In this document: positions 15,317 through 23,419 of the stretch, piece by piece
Layout of the letters: the number at the start of each line of letters is the position of its first letter
How positions within the stretch are numbered: position 1 is the first letter of the stretch
Source of the DNA: Granulosicoccaceae bacterium
GTDB taxonomy: Bacteria > Pseudomonadota > Gammaproteobacteria > Granulosicoccales > Granulosicoccaceae
Assembly (NCBI GenBank): GCA_020629835.1
Contig: JAHDCO010000021.1
Location: 21,926-61,001, forward strand
DNA length: 39,076 nucleotides
Reading direction: 5' to 3'
Translations under genes and position numbers: made by a program
The notes under the pieces: generated by a model
What the model was told of the DNA's origin: nothing
Database searches by the model: none
Seen by the model: the letters and a program-made list of their open reading frames with translations, nothing else

Positions 15317-17389
15317 TTACATTCGATAAGTCAGTGAGAGATGGAAAGAGCGCCCGGGTTTAGGAAACCCGTTAAAGTCTTCAACGTTTTGATTCGTGAC
15401 GTTGTTTACGGTTAGAGCGCTTTGCCATCGTTTGCGTTGCCACTGCAAACCAGAATTCACCGTAGTGGAATCTGCAGCGGGTAAAAAATTGCCTAAATCG
15501 TAGTACCGTGATTGGCTAACTGTGAGTTCACTCCAAACGCGCCAATGATCAGAGAGTGCGAAGTTAGCTCGCGTGTAAGCGGCAAGTGCGGCCTGGTTCG
15601 GAAGTTGTTTATCAAAAAAGGCAGTGATGTCGGATTGGTTGCGAGCATCCTGAACGGTTAGGTTGGCTTGCAAGTTCAGTTTTTCGGTGGCACGCCATGT
15701 CACATTCCACTCAGCGCCAGTAATGGTTGCTTTACCGGTATTGGTGTTCCGGCCGGTTCCACGAGCGTCGTACACGGTCACAATGGCATCATCACGCGCA
15801 CTATAGAAAACAGAAAAAGCGCCTTTAAGTCTTGGTGATGCTGTCCATGCCACCCCAATATCGGCATTGATTCCCACTTCGGGTTTCAAATCCGCATTTC
15901 CAATCACCAAGCCTTGCGTGCCAAACAATTCATAAAAGGTGGGTACGCGATAATACTGGCCGACCGAACTGGTAAGACTGAAGGTTTCGTTTAAATCCCA
16001 TCGAAGCCCGATCTCCGGGTTGACGACAGACGTGGTCTGCGGGCTGTTATCAAACCCATTTAACGGATCGTCAAAGCGGCTGCGATGTTGTTCCAGTCGT
16101 AATTGCGGTGTTACCAACAACGCATCCTGCAAGAAGAAATGCGTGTAAGCGGCTCCGCCGGTTAGGCTGTCTCGAGAGGCATCAACCATAGAGCGTCTGC
16201 CAATGAGGTTTTCACTTTGAAATGCATCGTGACGCAGTTCAGCGGTGAATGCCCATTTGCCGGAGTGGGTGAATCGGTCCCAATAACTGGTCAGTCCGAA
16301 TACTCGTTGCTTACTTTGAAAGTCTTGAGCGCCTAAGCCGACCTGGGCTTGTGTATCGAGGTAATGATCATCCGCCCATTGCACAAACCCGGACTGACGA
16401 TGGCTCCACGCACCTAAAGATTGGCGTTCATAACTTGCGTGTATTTGACCTCGACCGTCATCGTACTGAGCTTGATTGTTGGCCCGATTACGCCATTCAG
16501 GAACCCCGGTGGTGCGTTGGGTATGTTGTAGCAACACGTCCGCTCGCTTCAACTCACTAAATTGGTAAGTGGTTTTACCGAGTATGGCCAGTTTTGTTGT
16601 ATCGGCGTTGTTACGTTTTTCCTTGCGATCATCGTCGGTATTCAGTGGCGTTCCGTTCGTATTGGTAAAACTGAAATCGTTTTGACTGTGGCCGACGTCC
16701 ACCGCACCCAGCATGCGCCAATGTTTGTGGGAACGCGTGTGAGATACATTCGCTTGAACGGTATTAAAACTTCCAACAGAAACTTTAATTTTTGTTCCGG
16801 GTACTCGTGTGCTTTTTGTGGTCAGATTTACGGCACCGCCTAAGTTACTGGCACCTAACTGCACTGGCGCGGAAGATCGATAGATATCCACACTTTCCAA
16901 TGATCGGGTGTCGAAGGTGGATAAATCGACAACTGCATTAGAGGCTCCGTTTAATCGAATACCATCTAAAAACACGGCAGTTTGTGAGGGGGTGGAAGCT
17001 CGAATGGTAATGTGGCTGAAACTGCCGTAGCCGCCGAGTTGTTTTTGTTGTACTCCAGCTTCGAACGCGAGGCTTTCCGACAGTTCGATATCCGTTCGCG
17101 CTAGTGCGTCACCTTGCACTCGCGTGAACTGCCCGGCAAAGTCCTCGTGCTGAATAGTACCCAGTGATGGCGTTTGATCTTTGCTGCCTTCGATCGTGAG
17201 TGTCTGCAACTGTTCAGCAGAGGTTGATTCGTCGGTATCACTTTGTGCAGCGACTTGAGTGGGCTTGGTAATGATAGGAACAATCAGGATGCTGACACAG
17301 CAGGCACGGTAAACATTGCCTGGACGGATTATCCGTCGATGCGCTTCGCGCGCGCAGCATGCTGCTGTATGTGGTGCCCAAAAAACCAT
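15317..17389 (-). CDS. btuB: TonB-dependent vitamin B12 receptor, BtuB-like
   Basis: The 690-residue protein is a TonB-dependent outer-membrane receptor. A hydrophobic signal segment (VSILIVPIITKPTQVAA, residues about 33-49) precedes a TonB-box-like LQTLTIEG. The plug domain (about 70-190) has DIELSESLAFEAGVQQKQLGGYGSFSHITIRA, TAVFLDGIRLN, SLESVDIYRSSAPVQLGASNLGGAVNLTTK. A 22-strand barrel follows with YRVPTFYELFG and NADLKPE, typical of BtuB/FepA. The start at 17389 gives a rather long n-region; GGGG precedes it. Corrinoid specificity is supported by the cobalamin riboswitch immediately upstream. It would import cobalamin or cobinamide across the outer membrane using TonB energy. Confidence 0.85.
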   Translation of the reverse strand: MVFWAPHTAACCAREAHRRIIRPGNVYRACCVSILIVPIITKPTQVAAQSDTDESTSAEQLQTLTIEGSKDQTPSLGTIQHEDFAGQFTRVQGDALARTDIELSESLAFEAGVQQKQLGGYGSFSHITIRASTPSQTAVFLDGIRLNGASNAVVDLSTFDTRSLESVDIYRSSAPVQLGASNLGGAVNLTTKSTRVPGTKIKVSVGSFNTVQANVSHTRSHKHWRMLGAVDVGHSQNDFSFTNTNGTPLNTDDDRKEKRNNADTTKLAILGKTTYQFSELKRADVLLQHTQRTTGVPEWRNRANNQAQYDDGRGQIHASYERQSLGAWSHRQSGFVQWADDHYLDTQAQVGLGAQDFQSKQRVFGLTSYWDRFTHSGKWAFTAELRHDAFQSENLIGRRSMVDASRDSLTGGAAYTHFFLQDALLVTPQLRLEQHRSRFDDPLNGFDNSPQTTSVVNPEIGLRWDLNETFSLTSSVGQYYRVPTFYELFGTQGLVIGNADLKPEVGINADIGVAWTASPRLKGAFSVFYSARDDAIVTVYDARGTGRNTNTGKATITGAEWNVTWRATEKLNLQANLTVQDARNQSDITAFFDKQLPNQAALAAYTRANFALSDHWRVWSELTVSQSRYYDLGNFLPAADSTTVNSGLQWQRKRWQSALTVNNVTNQNVEDFNGFPKPGRSFHLSLTYRM

Positions 17390-17433
17390 GATCCCCGACC
17401 TTCAAATCCCACCCGGATTGGGTCAAACAAACA

Positions 17434-17597
17434 TGATGGGCAGGTCTCCTGGCTTGTCACCAGCCCGATTCACCTTCCCGAGCATGTTTGCTCAGTGGCT
17501 TTTTCAATCGTGCTGTATTCATGACTTACAGTTGCGGGGGCAGCCGACGTATTTCACGTCGTTCCCTTTTCATCCCGGTACGTCGGGAACCTCATCA
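17434..17597 (-). promoter_or_regulatory. Cobalamin riboswitch (B12 box element)
   Basis: On the minus strand the sequence contains the hallmark elements in order. A GGGATGAAAAGGGAA segment comes first, then a GACGTGAAATACGTC hairpin, then CTGCCCCCGCAACTGTAA (complement of 17526-17543), and finally the B12 box AAGCCAGGAGACCTGCC (complement of 17439-17455). TGATG (complement of 17593-17597) can pair with CATCA (complement of 17434-17438) as helix P1. It lies 45 bases upstream of the BtuB-like start and presumably lowers expression when adenosylcobalamin is bound. Its 5-prime end overlaps the last 28 bases of the upstream oxidase gene. Confidence 0.93.
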
Positions 17598-19012
17598 GTG
17601 GTCGCAACTATAACACCGGGATTCATAGTGCCGCGCGGGTCAATGGAATTTTTTAGGGTTTTCATGAGTAATCTTTCGCACCGGTCGCGCGATCTGTCTG
17701 CAAGCGTCACTTTGCTACGTCCCAGGCCGTGCTCAGCTGCGATCGATCCATTGAACTCGACGACAGCGTCATACACAATGGCATTCAACTGATCTGCAGC
17801 CGCTAAGAATTCCGTCTCATCCTGAGTAGACGCTGGACTCAGATTGAAGTGCACATTGCCATCTGCCAGGTGGCCAAAAGGATTGATCAATTGGGCAGGG
17901 AATGCTTCCTGTAAGCGTTCAGTTGTTACTGAGATGAACTCTGACAGGGCTTGAAGCGGAACCGACACATCGTGTTTTAACTGGACGCCATGTCGCCTTT
18001 GACTTTCTGTGATGGATTCTCTGAGCTCCCATAAGTCGTTGCGCTGTTGCTCACTGCTTGCTTGAACGCCATCGGTTGCCCAGTCATTTTCGAGTGCTGA
18101 TGTCACTATGTTCTGCACCGCATCATCTAATGGAATTTGCGAACTGGGTGATTCGAACTCCAGTAGCAGTGTGATTTTGGCAACCTTTTCCAAAGGGTTC
18201 GCCACATGGGAACAGTGCGACGCTACTAAGTACAAGCCGGTTTCATCCATAAATTCAGCAGCGGATAAGAGCGCTCCGGCGATTCTGCGACCGTGACTCA
18301 CGATGTGCTGTGCCGATTCCAGTGTTGGACAGGCCAGCAGCAGGGTCTCGGTTTGATGAGGGCGAGGCTTGAGCTTTAACGTGGCGGCGGTAATGACCCC
18401 CAGCGTGCCCTCAGCACCGCAGAACAATCGACGCAGCGGATAACCCGCGTTGTCTTTGAGCATGGCCCGATTACCACGCCACACATCGCCTGACGGCAGA
18501 ACGACTTCCAGCCCGAATACGAGATCTGCCATCATGCCGTCTCTGAACGCATGGGTACCACCGGCATTGGTAGAGATGAGCCCACCGATTTGAGCAGATC
18601 CTCCCGAACCCAAGTGCATCGGCAGGGTGAGCTGATGCTGAGCACAAGCCTCCTGCAAACTGTTCAGAACAACGCCCGCTTCAACGCTGACGGTTTGGCC
18701 AACGACATCAATTGACCGGATGTCGTTTAACCTTTCCAAAGACAAGACCACGGCCCTCGCGTCAGTTTGGCGAGGCGTGCTAGCCAACACCAGGCCAGTA
18801 TTTCCTCCTTGCGGAGTCAGTGAAAGGTTGTGTTCTGCGCATAATCTGACAACGCCAGCTACTGCTTCGGTTGTGCCGGGTCTTGCAACACCGAGGGGTT
18901 TTGATGGCTCTTTTTTCAGCCAATCCTCTCCGTATTGCGCCGCATCATCCGATGTTAACCAACCGTTGGCTCCCAATAGCGACAGGAATGCTTGATCAAT
19001 TGGATGCGTCAT
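17570..19012 (-). CDS. FAD-linked oxidase, D-2-hydroxyglutarate/D-lactate dehydrogenase-like
   Basis: The 480-residue protein has the two domains of the GlcD/D2HGDH family. The FAD-binding domain (residues about 35-215) has LTPQGGNTGLV, GSGGSAQIGGLISTNAGG and GAEGTLGVITAATLKL. The C-terminal FAD-oxidase domain has NPFGHLADGNVHFNL, with metal-binding histidines, and AAEHGLGRSK near the end. These enzymes oxidise D-2-hydroxyacids to 2-oxoacids and pass electrons to a quinone or flavoprotein. The closing region EHGLGRSK and overall length fit D-2-hydroxyglutarate or D-lactate dehydrogenases, and I cannot separate these. It stands alone, divergent from the desaturase gene. Its 3-prime end forms part of the cobalamin riboswitch. 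Confidence 0.87.
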   Translation of the reverse strand: MTHPIDQAFLSLLGANGWLTSDDAAQYGEDWLKKEPSKPLGVARPGTTEAVAGVVRLCAEHNLSLTPQGGNTGLVLASTPRQTDARAVVLSLERLNDIRSIDVVGQTVSVEAGVVLNSLQEACAQHQLTLPMHLGSGGSAQIGGLISTNAGGTHAFRDGMMADLVFGLEVVLPSGDVWRGNRAMLKDNAGYPLRRLFCGAEGTLGVITAATLKLKPRPHQTETLLLACPTLESAQHIVSHGRRIAGALLSAAEFMDETGLYLVASHCSHVANPLEKVAKITLLLEFESPSSQIPLDDAVQNIVTSALENDWATDGVQASSEQQRNDLWELRESITESQRRHGVQLKHDVSVPLQALSEFISVTTERLQEAFPAQLINPFGHLADGNVHFNLSPASTQDETEFLAAADQLNAIVYDAVVEFNGSIAAEHGLGRSKVTLADRSRDRCERLLMKTLKNSIDPRGTMNPGVIVATTDEVPDVPG

Positions 19013-19065
19013 AGTCTTAGAGTGCCATATCCGAACTCAGATTTGACCGTTACTAATTTGAGTAT

Positions 19066-19095
19066 TTAAAAGCTTGCACACTCGAAAGCTTTTAA
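19066..19095. promoter_or_regulatory. Perfect 10-bp inverted repeat upstream of the desaturase gene
   Basis: TTAAAAGCTT (19066-19075) and AAGCTTTTAA (19086-19095) are exact inverted copies with a ten-base spacer, so the two half sites are 20 bases apart, about two helical turns. It lies between two divergent genes, 71 bases before the desaturase start and 54 bases before the oxidase start. This is the size and place of an operator for a dimeric regulator, possibly one of lipid metabolism. A hairpin in RNA is the alternative. Confidence 0.55.
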
Positions 19096-19165
19096 GGCTA
19101 TCCTTTTGAGGCTATACGCAATTGCTGCATCCTTTCGCCTAGCTCACCATGGTCTGTAAACGTTA

Positions 19166-20182
19166 ATGACACATTCCGACGCTCAACTTGAAAAAGCCTG
19201 GTCATCCCGATTGGCTCCCTACCGCCGGGCGTCAAACGCAAGGGCGTTTGTAGAGCTGGCATTGACCATGGGTTTGTTCCTGGCCAGCTGGGGGCTTTCG
19301 TGGGCTGCTTACACGTACGTGGGTTTGCTGGCCAGCTTGCTCGCGGCTGTGCCGGCCGGTGCGCTAATGGTGCGGTTGTTTATCCTGCAGCACGACTGCG
19401 GTCATGGCTCGTTGTTTAAATCGCGAAAGATGAATCATTGGGTAGGGCGAGTACTGGGTGTGTTTACCATGACACCCTATGATTCGTGGCGGGATTCACA
19501 CGCTCGTCATCATGCAGGTTCTGGGAACCTGCATACCCGTGGCTTCGGTGATATCGATACCATGACAGTGAGTGAGTATATTCAGAGCAATCGCTGGGAG
19601 AAGTTTAAATACCGCCTGTACCGCCACCCCGTCGTACTGTTCGGTTTAGGCCCCGCTTACATGTTTTTTCTGCGTCACCGGGTGCCTTTGGCTTTGGTCA
19701 AGGACCGAACCATTTGGGTATCCACCATGCTCACCAATCTGGCAATCGCGGTGGCATTTCTGATCATGATGTACTGGGTCGGAATCGCGGCTTTTTTATG
19801 GATACATCTGCCGATGGTGTTGGTCGGTGGCTCAATTGGCATGTGGTTGTTTTATGTGCAACATCAATTTGATGACACCTTGTGGGACGCCCCGCCGGAT
19901 TGGGACCGGGACGTTGCCGCGCTGCATGGCAGCTCGTATTACGACCTTCCGAAGCCACTGATGTGGCTTAGCGGCAACATCGGTATCCACCACGTTCACC
20001 ATTTGAGTAGCCGAATCCCATTTCATCAGCTGCCTAAGGTGCTCCGAGATTTTCCAGAGCTCAAAAAGCTCGGCCGCATCACCTTTTGGCAAAGCCTGCG
20101 CACCATTCGCCTGGCACTGTGGTGCGAGCAGGAGCGTCGATTGGTGTCGTTCCGTGAAGCGCGTCTGCTTCGCTCTGCCTAA
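19166..20182 (+). CDS. Membrane fatty acid desaturase (acyl-lipid, Delta12/omega-6-like)
   Basis: The 338-residue protein has the three histidine boxes of di-iron membrane desaturases: HDCGH at 76-80, HARHH at 112-116 and HHVHH at 275-279, plus the preceding FYVQHQFDD. Hydrophobic segments at about 29-50, 53-72, 155-170 and 183-228 anchor it in the inner membrane. It would insert a double bond in acyl chains of membrane lipids using oxygen and an electron carrier. The box spacing and HDCGHGSLF fit the bacterial DesA/omega-6-like group; regioselectivity is not predictable. It is a single-gene unit with its own upstream region holding the inverted repeat at 19066-19095. Confidence 0.9.
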   Translation: MTHSDAQLEKAWSSRLAPYRRASNARAFVELALTMGLFLASWGLSWAAYTYVGLLASLLAAVPAGALMVRLFILQHDCGHGSLFKSRKMNHWVGRVLGVFTMTPYDSWRDSHARHHAGSGNLHTRGFGDIDTMTVSEYIQSNRWEKFKYRLYRHPVVLFGLGPAYMFFLRHRVPLALVKDRTIWVSTMLTNLAIAVAFLIMMYWVGIAAFLWIHLPMVLVGGSIGMWLFYVQHQFDDTLWDAPPDWDRDVAALHGSSYYDLPKPLMWLSGNIGIHHVHHLSSRIPFHQLPKVLRDFPELKKLGRITFWQSLRTIRLALWCEQERRLVSFREARLLRSA

Positions 20183-20289
20183 AATCTGGGGTTAGTACCA
20201 CAGAATCCCTCAGTTCGACCGTTAACAGTCTCATTGCGTCGGGGAACTAAAACTCCGCCGGCAGGTTATAGCGGACTGGACATAGAACC

Positions 20290-21285
20290 TTGTCACTTTC
20301 GGAACTCGATCGAAAGACAGACCCCAGTGGAACGGATTTTAGGCCGCAAGCCACAATCTATGTCGTGTGCGTATTTATATTGATGCTCACACCGTTAGCG
20401 TTTCATCACTGGATTCAAGGTAACCGCTACGTCGCGTTAGGCCTGGTTGGGGTGATGGGTATTCTGGCGTTCAACGTCCACCAGCATTGCAATCAAAAGA
20501 AGCTTGATGCCTGCAATATGTATCTGTTCAGCCCGTTTATTTGCGCGGTGTTGGCGGGAGGGATCATCGTTCAGGGTCAGGAAGCCGCGATGTGGGCTTT
20601 TCCTGTATTGATGGCTTTTTATTGCACGCTATCGGTACGACAAGCGGTTGTGGCAAACCTCATGTTGATTCTCTCCATCTCCGGCGCGTCAATTTATGCC
20701 TTACCGATGGAGATCTACCTGCGAATCATCGCAGCGCTTATAACCAGTACGGTTTTCGCCGGAATCATGGTCAGGGCGATGGATCAACAGCACCGCTTGT
20801 TACGCAACCAGATGGTGACAGATCATCTAACCGGTGTATTCAATCGTGTACTCCTGGAATCTTCACTCGAATCTGCGCAGGCCACGTTTCGAACCTCAAA
20901 GAAACCCATGACACTGTTGTCAATGGACGTTGATTACTTCAAAACCATTAACGATTCTTTTGGGCATCTGAAGGGTGATTGTGTGCTTCAAGAGCTTGGT
21001 GCGCTGCTGAATGAAAAGACCCGCAAGGCCGATTTCGTTTTTCGACTCGGTGGAGAGGAATTTTTAATACTGTTGCACGGTTCAACCGTGGGCAACGGGC
21101 GGCAAGTGGCCGAATCGTTACGAAAAAGCATCGCTGAGATGGACATATTGCCCGATGAGCCGATCACGGTAAGTGTTGGCGTTGCTGAGTTAGCGATTAA
21201 CGAAAGCACCCAACAATGGCTGTCCAGAGCGGATAAAAATCTCTATCGCGCCAAAGAGCTGGGTCGCAACCGCGTAGTCAATTAA
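20290..21285 (+). CDS. Membrane-bound diguanylate cyclase (GGDEF domain)
   Basis: The 331-residue protein has about five or six hydrophobic helices in residues 22-165 and a GGDEF domain in 175-331. The active-site motif is GGEEF at 254-258, and the inhibitory I-site RxxD is present as Arg245-Lys-Ala-Asp248, so the enzyme should be active and product-inhibited. DHLTGVFNR (178-186) opens the domain. It makes cyclic di-GMP from two GTP in response to an unknown signal sensed by the membrane part. The start is a TTG at 20290, as an in-frame stop lies at 20269-20271 and no earlier ATG or GTG exists. It appears monocistronic. Confidence 0.9.
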   Translation: MSLSELDRKTDPSGTDFRPQATIYVVCVFILMLTPLAFHHWIQGNRYVALGLVGVMGILAFNVHQHCNQKKLDACNMYLFSPFICAVLAGGIIVQGQEAAMWAFPVLMAFYCTLSVRQAVVANLMLILSISGASIYALPMEIYLRIIAALITSTVFAGIMVRAMDQQHRLLRNQMVTDHLTGVFNRVLLESSLESAQATFRTSKKPMTLLSMDVDYFKTINDSFGHLKGDCVLQELGALLNEKTRKADFVFRLGGEEFLILLHGSTVGNGRQVAESLRKSIAEMDILPDEPITVSVGVAELAINESTQQWLSRADKNLYRAKELGRNRVVN

Positions 21286-21302
21286 CCTCTCGATTGGTCA
21301 GA

Positions 21303-21324
21303 TAGCCATGTCCGAAAATGGCTA
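21303..21324. promoter_or_regulatory. Inverted repeat before the Ada-AlkA gene
   Basis: TAGCCAT (21303-21309) and ATGGCTA (21318-21324) are perfect inverted copies with an eight-base spacer. The element lies 18 bases after the cyclase stop and 34 bases before the Ada-AlkA start. It may be an operator for the Ada-like regulator encoded next to it or an RNA hairpin ending the cyclase transcript; no T run follows, which disfavours a terminator. Confidence 0.4.
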
Positions 21325-21357
21325 GTGGTACGGCGCTAAACTCGCCATACTGGGGCC

Positions 21358-22827
21358 ATGACATTAGCGCTCAACCACGAAGCTTGTTATGAGGCGTTGC
21401 GTTCGCGAGACGCCCGCTTTGACGGCCAATTTTTTGTAGCGGTGAGCAGCACTGGAATCTATTGCCGCCCAATTTGCCGCGTACGGGTACCGGCAAGCAA
21501 AAATTGCCGTTTCTACGAAAAAGCAGCTCAGGCGGAAGCCAATGGGTTTCGTCCGTGCCTGCGCTGCCGACCCGAAATGACCACGCGATGGTCTACTGAG
21601 CACATCACCGAGTCGTTGGCTCAGCAAGCCTTAAAGCTCTTTGACGAAAGCTTTACCGAAGTTGATGTCATCGGCATGGTGAGTCAGCGATTGGGTGTAT
21701 CTGAGCGACACCTGCGCAGGCTGTTTAGCCAGCACGTTGGGGTTAACCCGCTGCAATATGTGCAGACCCGGCGTTTGCTGTTCGCTAAACAACTGTTGGT
21801 GGATTCGTCGCTTCCCGTTGGTGAAATCGCTTTGATTGCAGGCTTTGGCAGCGTGCGCCGCTTTAACACCTTGTTGCGTAACCACTATGGGTTAACACCC
21901 ACACAGTTGAGACGTTCGAACGCTCGAACCAGTGCGCGGTTGCAGCGCAGCAGTGAACCTGCAAGAGAAGACGCATTGTCCTGCTTTATAAACGTGATTG
22001 GCCCGTATGATTTTTCGGCAATGCTGGCGTTTCAAGAAGTACGCGCTGTGAAAAATTTAGAACAGGTGCAGGCGGGTGTTTATAGCCGGGCGGTTGCGAT
22101 TGAAAACACCGATACAAGGCAGGTAAGCGTCGGTTGGTATTCTGTTGAAGCTGTGGATGATCAAACCATCAAATTGACCGTATCCAATACGCTGAGCTTC
22201 GAACTGGCTAAAGTCATGGCAATCGCAAAGGCGCAGTTCGATCTAGATAGCAATCCGCATCATTGGAGCGCCTCGTTGGCGTCGCTACCCGAACATAATC
22301 CTGGCTTACGGGTGCCAGGCGGTGTCAGCGGTTTGGAGCTCGCGATAAGGGCGATCCTCGGACAGCAGATCAGCGTGTCTGCAGCTACCACGTTAGTTGG
22401 GCGTTTGGTTGAGCGTTTTGGGGGCGAGGGCGTTGAGGGTGGCCCATTGCGAACGTTTCCCACAGCGCAGGTGTTGGCCAACAGCTCGGCCGATGCACTG
22501 GGTGAATTGGGCATAATTCGAACGCGCGCGGCCTCTATTAAAGCAATTGCTGCTGCCATCGATTCAGGGGATTTAGAATTAAACCCTGGTGCTGATGTGC
22601 AAGCGACGCAAAAAAAGTTGATGGCTATTCCAGGTATAGGAAAATGGACAACGAACTACTTGTTGATGCGGGCGGTGCGTTGGCCGGATGCGTTCATCGA
22701 TACGGACTTGGGCATTATCAAAGCGGCTGAAAAACATGGCTTTGATGATTTATTGAGTACCGCAGAACAGTGGCGCCCGTGGCGAGCCTATGCCGCGATG
22801 CAGCTTTGGCACTCCTTGTCATCCTAG
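21358..22827 (+). CDS. alkA: Ada-type regulator fused to DNA-3-methyladenine glycosylase II (AdaA-AlkA)
   Basis: The 489-residue protein joins three parts. First is the Ada zinc domain with Cys36, Cys40, Cys67 and Cys70 (YCRPIC, PCLRC), where Cys36 would accept methyl groups from DNA phosphotriesters. Next is an AraC-type helix-turn-helix domain (about 85-185, ending GFGSVRRFNTLLRNHYGLTPTQLRR). Last is an AlkA glycosylase (about 205-489) with a helix-hairpin-helix IPGIGKWTTNYLLMRA and catalytic Asp450 in DTDLG. It should sense methylation damage, activate its own operon, and excise alkylated purines. Similar AdaA-AlkA fusions are known in several bacterial groups. It is followed by ogt on the same strand. 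Confidence 0.93.
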   Translation: MTLALNHEACYEALRSRDARFDGQFFVAVSSTGIYCRPICRVRVPASKNCRFYEKAAQAEANGFRPCLRCRPEMTTRWSTEHITESLAQQALKLFDESFTEVDVIGMVSQRLGVSERHLRRLFSQHVGVNPLQYVQTRRLLFAKQLLVDSSLPVGEIALIAGFGSVRRFNTLLRNHYGLTPTQLRRSNARTSARLQRSSEPAREDALSCFINVIGPYDFSAMLAFQEVRAVKNLEQVQAGVYSRAVAIENTDTRQVSVGWYSVEAVDDQTIKLTVSNTLSFELAKVMAIAKAQFDLDSNPHHWSASLASLPEHNPGLRVPGGVSGLELAIRAILGQQISVSAATTLVGRLVERFGGEGVEGGPLRTFPTAQVLANSSADALGELGIIRTRAASIKAIAAAIDSGDLELNPGADVQATQKKLMAIPGIGKWTTNYLLMRAVRWPDAFIDTDLGIIKAAEKHGFDDLLSTAEQWRPWRAYAAMQLWHSLSS

Positions 22828-22882
22828 CTAAAAAATTTACAGTGATTGATAAGTAAACGCGAAACGCAGGAAGAGGGAATTT

Positions 22883-23419
22883 ATGACGACGGCAACGGCA
22901 ACGGCAACGATAATGGCAACAGCAACAGTGGTTCAACAACGCTGGCAATCACCGCTGGGGGAGATACTGCTACGCGCCAATGACACGGCATTACTGGGTG
23001 TTTGGTTTCATAATCAAAAGTATGTACCTGATGATTTTGAAACTACCGACGACTCGTCCGCATCATCGGTGATACAGCAAACGATTGCCTGGCTTGAAGG
23101 ATACTTCAAAGCTGAAGCGCCATCCCATGATCTCGTACCCTTGTCCCCAGTGGGCACAGATTTTCAACAGTCGGTTTGGCAGGCGTTATTAAAAGTTCCC
23201 ACCGGCGTCACGATGACCTATGGCGAGCTTGCCCATTCACTAAACAGCCCTAAAGCGGTTAGGGCGGTAGCAGCAGCCGTTGGAAAGAATCCCATCTCTG
23301 TTTTGATACCGTGTCATCGTATTGTGGGTTCCAATGGTTCACTGACTGGCTATGCCGGTGGTTTAGATCGAAAGCAACACCTGCTCGCCCTGGAATCGGG
23401 ACAACGTACTTGGCTATGA
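22883..23419 (+). CDS. ogt: Methylated-DNA--protein-cysteine methyltransferase (Ogt)
   Basis: The 178-residue protein has the conserved active site IPCHRIVG with acceptor Cys144, the helix-turn-helix region FQQSVWQALLKVPTGVTMTYGELAHSLN and the closing YAGGLDRKQHLLALE. It transfers a methyl group from O6-methylguanine to itself and is consumed. The start at 22883 follows a strong AGGAAGAGGGA. The first 16 residues are a low-complexity Thr-Ala stretch encoded by a GGCAAC repeat, and an internal ATG at 22913 would give a more usual N-terminus. It lies 55 bases after the Ada-AlkA gene, and its stop overlaps the next start (ATGA), so the three are probably one operon. Confidence 0.94.
   Translation: MTTATATATIMATATVVQQRWQSPLGEILLRANDTALLGVWFHNQKYVPDDFETTDDSSASSVIQQTIAWLEGYFKAEAPSHDLVPLSPVGTDFQQSVWQALLKVPTGVTMTYGELAHSLNSPKAVRAVAAAVGKNPISVLIPCHRIVGSNGSLTGYAGGLDRKQHLLALESGQRTWL
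22891..22926 (+). repeat. GGCAAC hexamer repeat at the start of ogt
   Basis: Three exact GGCAAC copies (22891-22908) are followed by GATAAT, GGCAAC and AGCAAC, all in frame and encoding Thr-Ala repeats just after the start codon. The unit length keeps the frame, so copy-number change would alter only the N-terminal tail. Confidence 0.8.

Noticed and set aside
15317-17389. Receptor as a siderophore rather than B12 transporter
   Set aside because: The cobalamin riboswitch directly upstream strongly favours corrinoid uptake.
17238-17426. Alternative frame at the btuB start that could give a different N-terminus
   Set aside because: It has no continuation in the receptor frame, and the main frame already supplies a hydrophobic signal segment; a frameshift is not needed.
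23311-23415. Longer N-terminus for the EamA transporter
   Set aside because: It lies wholly inside the ogt coding region and lacks family features; ATG 23416 overlaps the ogt stop in the usual coupled arrangement.
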